From the NCBI RefSeq assembly GCF_000234355.1, contig NZ_AGQV01000006.1, positions 1 through 64,000 on the forward strand: a DNA stretch of 64,000 bases. Reading direction: 5' to 3'. This document shows, piece after piece, positions 9,626 through 18,985 of this stretch. Position 1 is the stretch's first letter. Every line of letters begins with the position of its first letter. This stretch comes from Gluconobacter morbifer G707. Its GTDB lineage: Bacteria > Pseudomonadota > Alphaproteobacteria > Acetobacterales > Acetobacteraceae. Under the pieces are notes generated by a model. The model was not told where the DNA came from. It made no database searches and saw nothing but the letters and a program-made list of their open reading frames with translations. The translations under genes were made by a program, and so were the position numbers.

Positions 9626-11065
9626 TCAGGCCGGCGTTTTCCGTGTTTCACTGACAAGGCGCGTGGTGGACTGCCCGGCGACCAATTGCGCCAGAACCAC
9701 GCGACCGCCCCTCGCCTTCACGACGTCCGCTCCCACAACCTGATCTTCCGTATAGTCAGCCCCTTTCACCAAGACATCGGGCTGAAGGGCGCGAATGGTT
9801 TCAAGCGGGGTCTCTTCATCGAACAGGACGACCAGATCCACCTGACGCAGCGCTCCCATGACGGTTGCGCGGGCCTGTTCGGACTGGATGGGACGCGAGG
9901 GTCCTTTCAGGTGTGAAACCGAGCGATCCGTATTCAGCGCCACGATCAGCCTGTCGCCCTCACGGGCGGCGGCCTGAATGAGCGCGACATGCCCCGGATG
10001 AAGCAGGTCGAAACAGCCATTGGTGAAGACGACCTTCGCGCCATGACGATGCCAGTCTTCCACGATGCGTACGGCCTGCTGCAACGGCACAAGCGCGCCG
10101 GATTCCGGAATTTCCTGAAGCAGTTCGCGAGTCAGCTCTTCCCGGGAGACGACGGCCGTTCCGAGTTTGCTGACAGAAATGGAGGCTGCGGCCGTGGCGA
10201 TAACCACAGCTGTTTCAAGCGGCTGACCGGCCGACAGCACGGCTGCCACCGTCGCCACAACAGTATCCCCCGCACCAGACACATCGAAGACTTCCGTCCT
10301 GCGGGTCGCGACATGTGTGGCGTTTCCGGTCCTGCGCCAGAGTGTCATGCCGTCTTCGGAACGGGTCACGAGCACATCACCCCCAAACTGTCCGGACAGT
10401 GTCTCCGCAACCTGGAGCACTTCGGCATCCGTCCGGACGGGAAGGCCACTGGCCTGTTCCGCCTCCAGCCGGTTGGGGGTGATGAGCGTCGCCCCGCGAT
10501 AGGCTTCGAAAGTTGGGCGCTTGGGATCGACAATGACTGGAATACCGCGTGCCCGCCCGGCAGCAATCACGGCTTTCAGGACGTCATCATCCAGTACGCC
10601 CTTGGCATAATCCGAGCAGACGACAACATCGGATTCCACAATGGCTTCTTCCGCGGCGCGGATCAGGGCCTGACGGGTCTCTTTCTCTAAGGGGAGAATT
10701 TTTTCGACATCGATCCGGACGATCTGCTGGCGGCCACTGACGATGCGGGTCTTGGTGATAGTCGTCCAGTCCGGTGAAGACACGATCCCTTCCAGTCTGA
10801 CTCCGCGCCTGTCCTGAAGGGCAGCACGAAGTTGCCGGGCGGCATCATCCTCACCCACAAGCCCGACAAGCCGGACTTCCGCGCCCAGAGCCGCTGCATT
10901 AACAGCCACATTGGCCGCTCCGCCGGGCACAAGCCGGAAATCGTCATGCAGGACGACAGGAACCGGGGCCTCCGGTGAAATCCGGCTGACGCTCCCGGAA
11001 ATATACTGATCCAGCAGCAGGTCTCCGATGACCGTCACACGTCCAAAGCGGAAATCATCGATCAC
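9626..11065 (-). CDS. hldE: Bifunctional heptose-7-phosphate kinase / heptose-1-phosphate adenylyltransferase HldE
   Basis: A 479-residue fusion of two enzymes of ADP-heptose synthesis for the lipopolysaccharide inner core. The N-terminal PfkB/ribokinase domain has VPGGAANVAVNAAALGAEVR, VDPKRPTFEAYRGATLITPN and the catalytic DVSGAGDTV. The C-terminal nucleotidyltransferase, from about residue 340, has VVFTNGCFDLLHPGHV with the HxGH motif. Length and order match E. coli HldE (477). It makes ADP-D-glycero-beta-D-manno-heptose together with GmhA/GmhB, not seen here. It is followed head-on by the AraC gene and preceded by the htpG terminator. Confidence 0.96.
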   Translation of the reverse strand: MIDDFRFGRVTVIGDLLLDQYISGSVSRISPEAPVPVVLHDDFRLVPGGAANVAVNAAALGAEVRLVGLVGEDDAARQLRAALQDRRGVRLEGIVSSPDWTTITKTRIVSGRQQIVRIDVEKILPLEKETRQALIRAAEEAIVESDVVVCSDYAKGVLDDDVLKAVIAAGRARGIPVIVDPKRPTFEAYRGATLITPNRLEAEQASGLPVRTDAEVLQVAETLSGQFGGDVLVTRSEDGMTLWRRTGNATHVATRRTEVFDVSGAGDTVVATVAAVLSAGQPLETAVVIATAAASISVSKLGTAVVSREELTRELLQEIPESGALVPLQQAVRIVEDWHRHGAKVVFTNGCFDLLHPGHVALIQAAAREGDRLIVALNTDRSVSHLKGPSRPIQSEQARATVMGALRQVDLVVLFDEETPLETIRALQPDVLVKGADYTEDQVVGADVVKARGGRVVLAQLVAGQSTTRLVSETRKTPA

Positions 11066-11131
11066 GACCTGTCTTTCTCCGGCGTTGCTACAGGAATGGC
11101 GTTTTCATTTTCGCAGGAGAGCACAATAAAG

Positions 11132-11161
11132 AAAAGGCGGGGCAAGAACCCCGCCTTTTTT
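11132..11161 (-). terminator. Rho-independent terminator of htpG
   Basis: An 11-bp perfect stem (AAAAGGCGGGG / CCCCGCCTTTT) with a 6-base loop, starting about 25 bases after the htpG stop. U-rich tracts follow on both strands, so it could act in either direction, but both flanking genes are on the minus strand. It separates htpG from hldE. Confidence 0.92.
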
Positions 11162-11184
11162 GCAAGATGCCGAAGCCTCTTCTG

Positions 11185-13056
11185 TCAGCCTGCGGTGGAA
11201 CCGGCCAGCAGACCAGCCAGAATGCGGGCGAAGCCGGTCGGATCAGGCAGCGGCTCGCCTTCCTGGACACGGGCGAGATCCAGCAGAACCTGCGCATGGT
11301 CCTTGATGCTTTCGCCCTTGGCCACACGCTCCGCCAGCGCACGGATCAGCGGATGGCGCGGATTGATTTCCAGAATAGGCGGCATCGGTGGGAGGGCCTG
11401 ACCCGAGCGGCGCATCAGGCGCTGCATGGCGAGGTCGGGGCCCCCTTCGGACGTAATGACCACTGCGCTTCCCGTCAGGCGGACCGTGCTGCGGACATCC
11501 TTGACTTCATCGCCTAGGGCTTCCTTCAGAGCCGGAACGAGTTTCTCGACATCAGCCGGTTGGCTCTTGTCCTCGTTCTCGGCTTCGAACTTCTCCAGAT
11601 CCCCATGGGAGTGGGTCACGGAACGCAGGGTCTTTTCCTTGTAGGTCCCGAGCCGCTCCGGCCAGAAACCGTCAACCGGATCGGAAAGCAGCAGGACTTC
11701 TAGACCACGGGCGCGGAAGCCTTCCAGCTGTGCGGATGCCTTCAGGGCGTCCAGGTTGTCACCCGTCAGGTAATAGATGACATCCTGTCCGTCTTTCATC
11801 CGGGAAATATAGTCATCCAGCGTCGTCAGGTCGTCACCATGTGTGGAATGAAAACGGGCAAAACCAGCGATTTCCTGCCGGTGTTCGCTGTCTTCCCACA
11901 GGCCTTCCTTGATGACGGCGCCAAAGTTTTCCCAGAAGGAATTGAATCCGGCGTCTGCTTCTTTCGCACGGTTCCTGATCTCGCTGAGCACCCGTTTCGT
12001 CACGGCCTTGCGGATACGGGCCAACACCGGCGTCGCCTGCAACATTTCACGCGAGACGTTCAGCGGGAGGTCTTCCGTATCAACCACACCCTGCACGAAA
12101 CGCATCCAGCTCGGGACCAGATCGGCTTCATCCGTGATAAACATGCGACGGACGTGGAGATGGATCTTGCTCTCGCGAGACTGTTCCATGAAGTCGAACG
12201 GACGCGTGCTGGGCAGGAACAGCAGGGCCGTGAATTCAGTCGTGCCTTCCGCATGCCAGTGCATCGTGGCGTAAGGCTCATCAAACGCATGTGCGATGTG
12301 ACGATAGAATTCCGTGTATTGTTCGGGCGTGATTTCCGACTTCGGCTTCCGCCACAAGGCCGTTCCCTCATTGGCGGATTTGTCTTCAATCGTACCATCT
12401 TCCTTCGTTTCACGCAGAGTGATGGGCCAGGAAATATGATCGGCCCATTTCCGGATGATGGATTGCAGGCGCCAGCTGTCCAGGAATTCCGTCGCGTCGT
12501 CCTTCATGTGAAGGACAATGTCAGTTCCCGGTGTGGAACGGGAGGCGGGAGCAATGGTGAAGGAACCCTTGCCATCTGAAGACCAGGTCCAGGCCTCGTC
12601 CGTGCCGGCCTTGCGGGATGTAACGTCCACACGATCCGCCACCATGAATGCGGCATAGAATCCCACACCGAACTGGCCGATGAGGCTGGGACGTTCTTCC
12701 GGCTTTGCCGCCGTCAGTTTCTCGCCAAACGCCTTGGTGCCAGAACGGGCGATCGTTCCGAGATTCTGGGCCAGTTCATCATGGGACATGCCCAGACCGT
12801 CATCGGAAATGATGAGATCCTTGTCCGCCTTGTCCGGCGTGATGCGGATAGATGCATTTTCCGGCAGGGCCAGCGCCGGGTCCGTCAGGGCTTCAAAGCG
12901 CCTCTTGTCCGTCGCATCGGCGGCATTGGCCACCAGTTCACGCAGGAAGATCTCACGGTCTGAATAAAGGGCGTGAACCACAAGGTCCAGCAGGCGACCG
13001 ACCTCGGCGCTGAACTCATGCTTTTCAGCTGGTTTTTGGTTTTCCGTTTCGCTCAT
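11185..13056 (-). CDS. htpG: Chaperone HtpG (Hsp90)
   Basis: A 623-residue cytosolic Hsp90. The N-terminal GHKL ATPase shows [42 protein letters not shown] and [19 protein letters not shown]. The middle domain has [19 protein letters not shown] and [11 protein letters not shown], and the C-terminal dimerisation domain ends before [10 protein letters not shown]. Length matches E. coli HtpG (624). The start at 13056 lies behind GAGGCGGACAAGACA, with GAGGAGG-like sequence for ribosome binding. Confidence 0.97.
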   Translation of the reverse strand: MSETENQKPAEKHEFSAEVGRLLDLVVHALYSDREIFLRELVANAADATDKRRFEALTDPALALPENASIRITPDKADKDLIISDDGLGMSHDELAQNLGTIARSGTKAFGEKLTAAKPEERPSLIGQFGVGFYAAFMVADRVDVTSRKAGTDEAWTWSSDGKGSFTIAPASRSTPGTDIVLHMKDDATEFLDSWRLQSIIRKWADHISWPITLRETKEDGTIEDKSANEGTALWRKPKSEITPEQYTEFYRHIAHAFDEPYATMHWHAEGTTEFTALLFLPSTRPFDFMEQSRESKIHLHVRRMFITDEADLVPSWMRFVQGVVDTEDLPLNVSREMLQATPVLARIRKAVTKRVLSEIRNRAKEADAGFNSFWENFGAVIKEGLWEDSEHRQEIAGFARFHSTHGDDLTTLDDYISRMKDGQDVIYYLTGDNLDALKASAQLEGFRARGLEVLLLSDPVDGFWPERLGTYKEKTLRSVTHSHGDLEKFEAENEDKSQPADVEKLVPALKEALGDEVKDVRSTVRLTGSAVVITSEGGPDLAMQRLMRRSGQALPPMPPILEINPRHPLIRALAERVAKGESIKDHAQVLLDLARVQEGEPLPDPTGFARILAGLLAGSTAG

Positions 13057-13128
13057 TGTCTTGTCCGCCTCCTCGTTAAAGAAATTAATGAGGATATGCG
13101 TCCTGAAAATCCTCTTTTCAACATCTGC

Positions 13129-14202
13129 TCAGAGGTAACTGGCCAGTGTCATGCTCTTCATGTCGGCAATAATGGAGTAAGAAGCCTGTAACTGGTTGTT
13201 GGTATCGGTAAACTGGGTCGAGACCTGCGCCAGATCGGCGTCTTTCGTATTGCCCAACTGTGTCGTCAGGGCACTGCTCATCTGGCTCAGAAGGGAGCTG
13301 TGTGTCGTCAGGGAATCCTGCTGTACACCCATGACACCACTCATATCCGCAAGGCTTGAGGTGACATTCTGGGTAGAAGTCTGGAGATCCTGGATTATGT
13401 CCGTGTAATCCCTGCTTCCTGTATCGGTAGTGCCCAACGAGGCTACCATCATCAGGTTCCTGACGAGATCCCGGACCGGAGAGCCGGTGGAGAGTGCTGA
13501 AGCTGCCTCTCCCTGCGTGGCCACCAGCCCAACGGAGACTGTCTCGTTCTGGCCCATCACGATCTTCTGGTTCTCATTGGCAGCGGATACGGGATCAGTC
13601 GAAAGGGATGCGGAAAACGGGCTATCCGGTTTGGTGTTTGCGGCGCATGTGGTGGCTTGGCTCAGAACAGCGGAAGCATCTTTCGTGCCAAGCTGTGAGA
13701 CGGCATTCTCAACCTGAGTGTAAAGGTCCGAACCCTCCAGGTTTTCGCTGACAGGAGCAACAGAGGATTGCTGTCCGGCGAAGACGTATGTGTCCCCCTG
13801 CTGTGTATTCAGGAGGCCCGTCAGTGTGGAGAGGGCATTTTTTGCCTGTGCCGATGCCGTGACGACGGATTGTGTGCTGATGGATGAGGTGCTGCTCAGG
13901 ACGCCAAGCGTTGAGGTCAGGTCAGAGGCAATGTCTGAAATCTGGCTCAGGGCCGTCTGGGTGGAGGTCAGTTTGTTCTGGGCCGCGGTGACATTACCGC
14001 TCCAGGAGGAAATCCGGGTAATGGCAGGCTGAAGCGCCAGAGCCTGTGTGCGGGCTGAACCGAGACCGGCATAGCTGTCAGCCGTCACACCCGTTGATGT
14101 CTGACCCTGAAGGCTGCTCTGGGATTTGGTCAGGGTCTGGAGCCCCAGCAGCATCTGGCCTGACAGACCACCGAAACCGAAAGAAGAAACTGTTCCCGTC
14201 AT
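13129..14202 (-). CDS. flgL: Flagellar hook-filament junction protein FlgL
   Basis: A 357-residue flagellin-like protein, very rich in Ser, Thr, Gln and Ala and without Cys except one. The N-terminal helix has the FlgL/flagellin pattern (LLGLQTLTKSQSSLQGQTST, then SSWSGNVTAAQNKLTSTQTAL). The C terminus is a matching amphipathic helix (ALTTQLGNTKDADLAQVSTQ). These ends pack as coiled coils in the junction. It starts two bases after the flgK stop and is the last gene of a flgE-flgK-flgL unit. Exported by the flagellar type III system, so no signal peptide. Confidence 0.9.
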   Translation of the reverse strand: MTGTVSSFGFGGLSGQMLLGLQTLTKSQSSLQGQTSTGVTADSYAGLGSARTQALALQPAITRISSWSGNVTAAQNKLTSTQTALSQISDIASDLTSTLGVLSSTSSISTQSVVTASAQAKNALSTLTGLLNTQQGDTYVFAGQQSSVAPVSENLEGSDLYTQVENAVSQLGTKDASAVLSQATTCAANTKPDSPFSASLSTDPVSAANENQKIVMGQNETVSVGLVATQGEAASALSTGSPVRDLVRNLMMVASLGTTDTGSRDYTDIIQDLQTSTQNVTSSLADMSGVMGVQQDSLTTHSSLLSQMSSALTTQLGNTKDADLAQVSTQFTDTNNQLQASYSIIADMKSMTLASYL

Positions 14203-14204
14203 CG

Positions 14205-15728
14205 TCAGGTTCCAATCGCATTGAGGAAAGCCGAGAACATGGTCTGGACGGTCGATATGACCTTGGCATTCGCGGAATAGGCATTCTGCAACGTGACGAT
14301 GTTCGCCATTTCCGTATCAACGGAAACGGAAGACGTTTCGGACAGGCCGGAGGACAGGCTGCTCTGTGACGTCTGGGCATAGGAGAGGTCGGTACTGGCG
14401 TTACTGGCCGTTGCCGCCTGGTTGGCGGTGAGAGTTGTTGCCAAAGAAACCAGCCCCTGATTTCCGCTGTAACCCGTTACCAGCGTCCCACTCATCCCGA
14501 GACCCGAAGTGGGAGAGGCGGGCTGGGACGTCCCGTCTGCCAGTGTCGTTCCGAAGGAATATTTCAGGACGTTCTGGACGGTATCCGTATCGGCGCTGTT
14601 GCCGTCAACGAGGAGAGACGGGTCATTCGTATAGGTGGAAGAGACCGTGATATCCTGTGATAAACCGATGCTTCCATCGGGGCTCAGTGTTGTCTGGGAC
14701 GTGCCTGGCACCTGATCGGAAGATATCGTGAAAAGACTCATGCCCTGTGCCTGGAAACGGCTGGCGACGGTGGAGGAAAAGGCGTCCAGCTGGGCCTGCA
14801 TCGTGGGCAGGGTCGTATCCCGAAGGGTGATGTTCGCACCCAGCGTTCCGCCTGTCAGATGGCTGGTGATGTCCTTGCCGTTCAGGGTGATGCCGGAAAT
14901 GCTGTTGGCGTCTCCGTTACCGGGATAGACGCTGCTGGCTGAGATCTGCATGCCGGAGGTGGAGAGCGGCCAGTCTGAGGAAATTGTGGGTCCGCTGGCG
15001 GAGGACGTGTCCCGGGTGGGGAGGGTCATGCCATCGGCCGTGGAAATCGACATGTCTCCGCTGGATGTCACGGACCAGTTGACCGAGAGTTCACTGGACA
15101 GGGAAGAAAGGGCCGTGAAACGCTGGTTTTCCAGACTGGCCGTGTCTGCATCCTGACTTTTCAAGGTCATGATGCGCGTGGAGAGAGTGCCGATCGTCGT
15201 CAGATCGGTGTTGATGTCCGAAATGGAGGAGACAATCCCATCCTGTGCGGTCTGGCGCTGCTGCTGGTAGGTATCGGCAAGGGTGTGGACAGAGTCACAG
15301 AAACTGGACGCATCCGAGAGGACGGTGTTCTGGGCGGAGGCGCTGGTAGGTATGGCGGTGAGGGCTGTCAGCGAGGACTGGAGATTGCCCAGCAGGTCGG
15401 GCAGGGTACCGCTGCTGCCGGAAGATGCGCTCGTCGATCCCTGAAGGGCCGTGATGGCGGAGAGGGCCGTCTGTGTCGTGCTGTACGAGGCCACATCCGC
15501 ATTCTGGCTGTACAGGGCTTTCTGAAGCTGCTCGCTGGTGGCCAGCGTGGTGGCTGCGACACGAACCCCGGAACCCGTATTGCCCGCCACCGTAGACTGG
15601 ACGTTCGCGACTTCCCTGATGTAGCCGGCCGTTCCGGAATTGGATACATTGTTGGAGGCCACGTTCATGGCGTTCTGAACGGCATTCAGACCGGATGCCG
15701 CGATAGACAGTGCGCTGTTCAGTCCCAC
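14205..15728 (-). CDS. flgK: Flagellar hook-associated protein FlgK
   Basis: A 507-residue HAP1. The N terminus is the flagellar rod/hook motif (SALSIAASGLNAVQNAMNVA, then SNNVSNSGTAGYIREV). The C terminus is the paired helix (VSVDTEMANIVTLQNAYSAN, then AKVISTVQTMF). It starts with GTG at 15728 behind AGGAAATCC, 25 bases after flgE. Forms the hook side of the hook-filament junction. Confidence 0.93.
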   Translation of the reverse strand: MGLNSALSIAASGLNAVQNAMNVASNNVSNSGTAGYIREVANVQSTVAGNTGSGVRVAATTLATSEQLQKALYSQNADVASYSTTQTALSAITALQGSTSASSGSSGTLPDLLGNLQSSLTALTAIPTSASAQNTVLSDASSFCDSVHTLADTYQQQRQTAQDGIVSSISDINTDLTTIGTLSTRIMTLKSQDADTASLENQRFTALSSLSSELSVNWSVTSSGDMSISTADGMTLPTRDTSSASGPTISSDWPLSTSGMQISASSVYPGNGDANSISGITLNGKDITSHLTGGTLGANITLRDTTLPTMQAQLDAFSSTVASRFQAQGMSLFTISSDQVPGTSQTTLSPDGSIGLSQDITVSSTYTNDPSLLVDGNSADTDTVQNVLKYSFGTTLADGTSQPASPTSGLGMSGTLVTGYSGNQGLVSLATTLTANQAATASNASTDLSYAQTSQSSLSSGLSETSSVSVDTEMANIVTLQNAYSANAKVISTVQTMFSAFLNAIGT

Positions 15729-15753
15729 GAAGCGGATTTCCTGTTCGGTTGTC

Positions 15754-17040
15754 TTACTGGATCATCGCCAGTGTGGTCTGGAGAAGCTGATCGGCCGTAG
15801 TGACGACCTTGGTGTTCGCCCCGTAGGCCTGCTGCGCGACGATCAGTTTGCTGAGATCGCTTGTCAGGTCCGTCGTGGATTCCTCGACGGAGCCTGTGGT
15901 GAGGGTGCCGGCGCCATTGGTGTTGACGGCGCTGACCTGTGGGGAGCCCGAGCTGGATGTCGCCGTGTAGGCCTGCCCGTTCTGGGCGGCGAGACCATTC
16001 GCATCCGAGAAGGTGGCCAGCGGGACCTTGGCTACGAGCTGTGACAGGCCATTGTCGAAATTCGCCATGACGGATCCATCCGACTGCATGGAGATGCCGG
16101 TATAGGTTCCACTGGTCACGCTGTCTGTCGTCATGGTCGGATCGATCGTAACGTCCGAAGAGGATGTCGCGAGGTGGACGCCACTTGTGCTGCCGATCGT
16201 TCCCAGACTGACGGTCATGTCCTGTGGCGTACCGGTATAGGGTAATGTGGCGGAAGCGCCCTTGGCCTGCGAAGTTCCGTTGACGGAGATGATGGAGCCG
16301 TCGGAAGTGCTGAAGGAGACCGTTCCGAGCGTACTGCCGTCAGCATCGCTGGTGACAGTCCATGTTGTCTGGCTCTTGTCGGTATCCGACTGTGTCTGGG
16401 CGTCCTGCGTCCAGTTCAGTTTCAGGGGCGTCTGGGACGGATTGCCGCTGCTGTCATAGACGGTGGCGCTGGAAGTATTGGTCTGCCCGCTGCCGGAGGT
16501 GGTCCCAATGGCGGAGGACAGGGAGAGTGTGGTTGTTTTCGTCGGAGTGAAATTGACGTTGCTGACCTGGATGGGTTTCAGGTCGCTGCTCAGGGCACCG
16601 TTCGAGGAGGTGACGTTATATCCCTCCAGGTAATATCCGGATGTATTGACGAGATAGCCGTCTGTGTCTTTCGAGAAGTCACCATTCCTTGTGTAATACT
16701 GCTGGCTGCTGAACGTGGGATTGCCTGTAGTGCCCGTCCCGGATTTCTGCACCACATTGAAAAAACCATTCCCGGAAACGGCGAGAGCGAGGGAATTCGT
16801 GGAACTGACGACCGAACCCTGGGTGTCATTGTGCTGCCGGGTCGTGGCTTCCACGCTGTCGCTGAGGGAATTCCCGTCATTCGCCAACAGGTTGCTGGTT
16901 ACGAAGTCCTCGAAACTGGTGGAACTGGCCTTGTAGCCGGTCGTGTCGCTGTTCGCGATGTTGTTCGAAAGGTCGGTGAAGGCGTGGGACTGGGAGTTCA
17001 GGCCACTGACGGCGGTATTGAGGGAATTGATGATCGACAT
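15754..17040 (-). CDS. flgE: Flagellar hook protein FlgE
   Basis: A 428-residue hook subunit. The start at 17040 (MSIINSLNTAVSGLNSQSHA) gives the standard N-terminal motif followed by FTDLSNNIANSDTTGYKAS. The open frame extends 61 codons upstream, but that stretch has no such motif. The middle is Ser/Thr-rich barrel sequence (ALAVSGNGFFNV is the FlgE/FlgG core block). The C terminus ends with the helix LSKLIVAQQAYGANTKVVTT. First gene of the flgE-K-L unit. A stable hairpin lies in its leader (17142-17174). Confidence 0.92.
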   Translation of the reverse strand: MSIINSLNTAVSGLNSQSHAFTDLSNNIANSDTTGYKASSTSFEDFVTSNLLANDGNSLSDSVEATTRQHNDTQGSVVSSTNSLALAVSGNGFFNVVQKSGTGTTGNPTFSSQQYYTRNGDFSKDTDGYLVNTSGYYLEGYNVTSSNGALSSDLKPIQVSNVNFTPTKTTTLSLSSAIGTTSGSGQTNTSSATVYDSSGNPSQTPLKLNWTQDAQTQSDTDKSQTTWTVTSDADGSTLGTVSFSTSDGSIISVNGTSQAKGASATLPYTGTPQDMTVSLGTIGSTSGVHLATSSSDVTIDPTMTTDSVTSGTYTGISMQSDGSVMANFDNGLSQLVAKVPLATFSDANGLAAQNGQAYTATSSSGSPQVSAVNTNGAGTLTTGSVEESTTDLTSDLSKLIVAQQAYGANTKVVTTADQLLQTTLAMIQ

Positions 17041-17234
17041 GACGGACTCCGCGGCGGGCTCAGATGTCGGGCCATGCGCCCGAGCAGGGATCAGGAGCGT
17101 GAGGATTCCACAGGAACCGTTAATAAAGTCCTTACACCCCTGTCCCCGCGGCAACGGAGACTGACAGCGGGGACGGAGCAAAAATACCGGCTGGCACTGG
17201 CTCTCCGGATGGATACCGGGCACTATGCGGGGAC

Positions 17235-18650
17235 ATGCCAGCGCCTTGTGATGATTCCGCCTCGCCAGCCATTCCCGACGACTCCCCGGTCAGACCGGCA
17301 AGATTCGTTCATGGCAGCATCATGCGACATGTCATCACCATGGCCGGAACAGGCGCCATCGGCCTGATGGCCGTGTTCGCGGTCGATCTGCTGAATTATG
17401 GGTACATTTCCCATCTTCATGATCCGACGCTGACGGCCGGCATTGCGTTTGCGACGTCCCTGAGTTTCGTGCAGGTCGCTGTTTCCATTGGTCTGACGAT
17501 CGGACTCGGAGCCTGTACAGGACGTCTGATCGGGGCGCGGGATCATGCTGAAGCGCGGCGGCTGGCCTCTGCTTTCATCGCTATCATGGTGGGGGTGACG
17601 GCTGTTCTGGGGTTGTTGACGGCCACGTTTGCAACGCCGCTTCTCGGGCTTCTGGGCGCGCAGGGTGGCGCGCAGATGCAGGCTGCGACCTTCCTGCATA
17701 TTGTTTCGCCCGCCTTGCCGCTTGTCTGCCTCGGCATGGCGCTCTCGGCGCTGCTACGGGCTGTGGGGGATGCGAAACGTTCCATGCGGGTGACCCTGAC
17801 AGGCGCGGTGGTGGCAGCCTGTCTCGACCCGATCATGATTTTCGGTCTACATCTTGGTCTTGAAGGGGCGGCGATCAGCACCGTCCTGTCCCGCTGTGCC
17901 ATTACGGGCAGCGGTTTTCTGAACCTGCGGGGCCATGCGATGCTGCAATGGCCTGAACGGTCTGCCTTTCGTCCGGCCCTGCGGAAAATCGGCTGCATCG
18001 CTCTGCCAGCTATCGCCACCAATCTTGCCACGCCGACGGGCGCACTGTTTGTCACACATGCCATGTCCCGGTTCGGGCTGGACGCCATTTCCGGGCAGGC
18101 GACGATTGACCGGATTGTTCCGGTGGCTTTTTCCCTTGTTTTTGCCCTGACCGGTTCTGTCGGGCCGATCATGGCCCAGAATCTGGGCGCCCGGCAGATC
18201 GGGCGGGTGCAGGAAACACTGCTGGCGGCGCTGAAGCTGACCGTGCTGTGCGTGACGGTGACATGGATCATTCTGGCTGCCGGGCATAATGTGGTGCTGC
18301 ATGTCTTCCCGGTTCATGGCGTGGGTGTGGATGTCGTGCGGCTGTTCTGCTGCTGGCTGGTCCTGAGTTACATGTTCGTCGGACTGCTGTTCGTGGCGAA
18401 CACGGCGTTCAACAATCTTGGCCATCCGCTTTATTCCACCGCGTTCAACTGGGGGCGGGCAACGCTGGGCACCATTCCATTCGTCTGGATCGGGTCGGCT
18501 TATGGGCCGGTGGGGATTCTGGTGGGACAGTCGCTGGGGGTGGTGCTGTTCGGATCGCTGGCGGTGCTGACAGCTTTTGGCGTCGTCCGGAAGCTTGAGC
18601 CTGAACTTCTGGAATCGGAACATTCCGCAGAGGCAGAGCCGACGTCCTGA
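17235..18650 (+). CDS. MATE-family efflux transporter
   Basis: A 471-residue integral membrane protein with about 12 hydrophobic helices. It has the MATE features: a duplicated six-helix layout, GLGACTGRLIGARDHAEARR between early helices, LLRAVGDAKRSMRVTLTGAV, and in the second half AQNLGARQIGRVQETLLAAL. MATE proteins exchange Na+ or H+ for cationic drugs or metabolites at the inner membrane. The substrate is not predictable. It is divergent from the flgE unit, sharing a 194-bp intergenic region. The ATG at 17235 follows GCGGGGAC. Confidence 0.88.
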   Translation: MPAPCDDSASPAIPDDSPVRPARFVHGSIMRHVITMAGTGAIGLMAVFAVDLLNYGYISHLHDPTLTAGIAFATSLSFVQVAVSIGLTIGLGACTGRLIGARDHAEARRLASAFIAIMVGVTAVLGLLTATFATPLLGLLGAQGGAQMQAATFLHIVSPALPLVCLGMALSALLRAVGDAKRSMRVTLTGAVVAACLDPIMIFGLHLGLEGAAISTVLSRCAITGSGFLNLRGHAMLQWPERSAFRPALRKIGCIALPAIATNLATPTGALFVTHAMSRFGLDAISGQATIDRIVPVAFSLVFALTGSVGPIMAQNLGARQIGRVQETLLAALKLTVLCVTVTWIILAAGHNVVLHVFPVHGVGVDVVRLFCCWLVLSYMFVGLLFVANTAFNNLGHPLYSTAFNWGRATLGTIPFVWIGSAYGPVGILVGQSLGVVLFGSLAVLTAFGVVRKLEPELLESEHSAEAEPTS

Positions 18651-18985
18651 AACGGGCATTTTCCGCAATCGTGAATTTCATTGTTCTACCGGTCTGAAAT
18701 CCGATCCAGATAAAAATGACTCCGGCGCTCAGAAAAAAGGCCGGATGGAATCCAATTACAAATGTTACATTCAGTCGCGTATCAAGATGAAATGTCCAAG
18801 AAACGTTTCAGATAAATTCATATATAATCCAGAATGAAACCAAGTTTCTGTAACTGTATTACTTTTATGTTGTTTTGAACACAGTTCGTTTTTCTGTTTT
18901 GGTTTGATGATGTTCTTCGTGGACAGATCTGGTTTTTAAACACATCTTTTCCGGGCAAGAGAAATTCCTTCATTTCGAGGCCCAT
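18651..18985 (+). other. AT-rich intergenic region, leader of the TonB receptor
   Basis: About 335 bases without a credible gene. It is markedly more AT-rich than its surroundings (for example TTCATATATAATCCAG near 18817-18832, a plausible promoter core). The long distance to the next start suggests regulatory sites for the TonB receptor. No clear Fur box, riboswitch or repeat was recognised. Confidence 0.5.
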
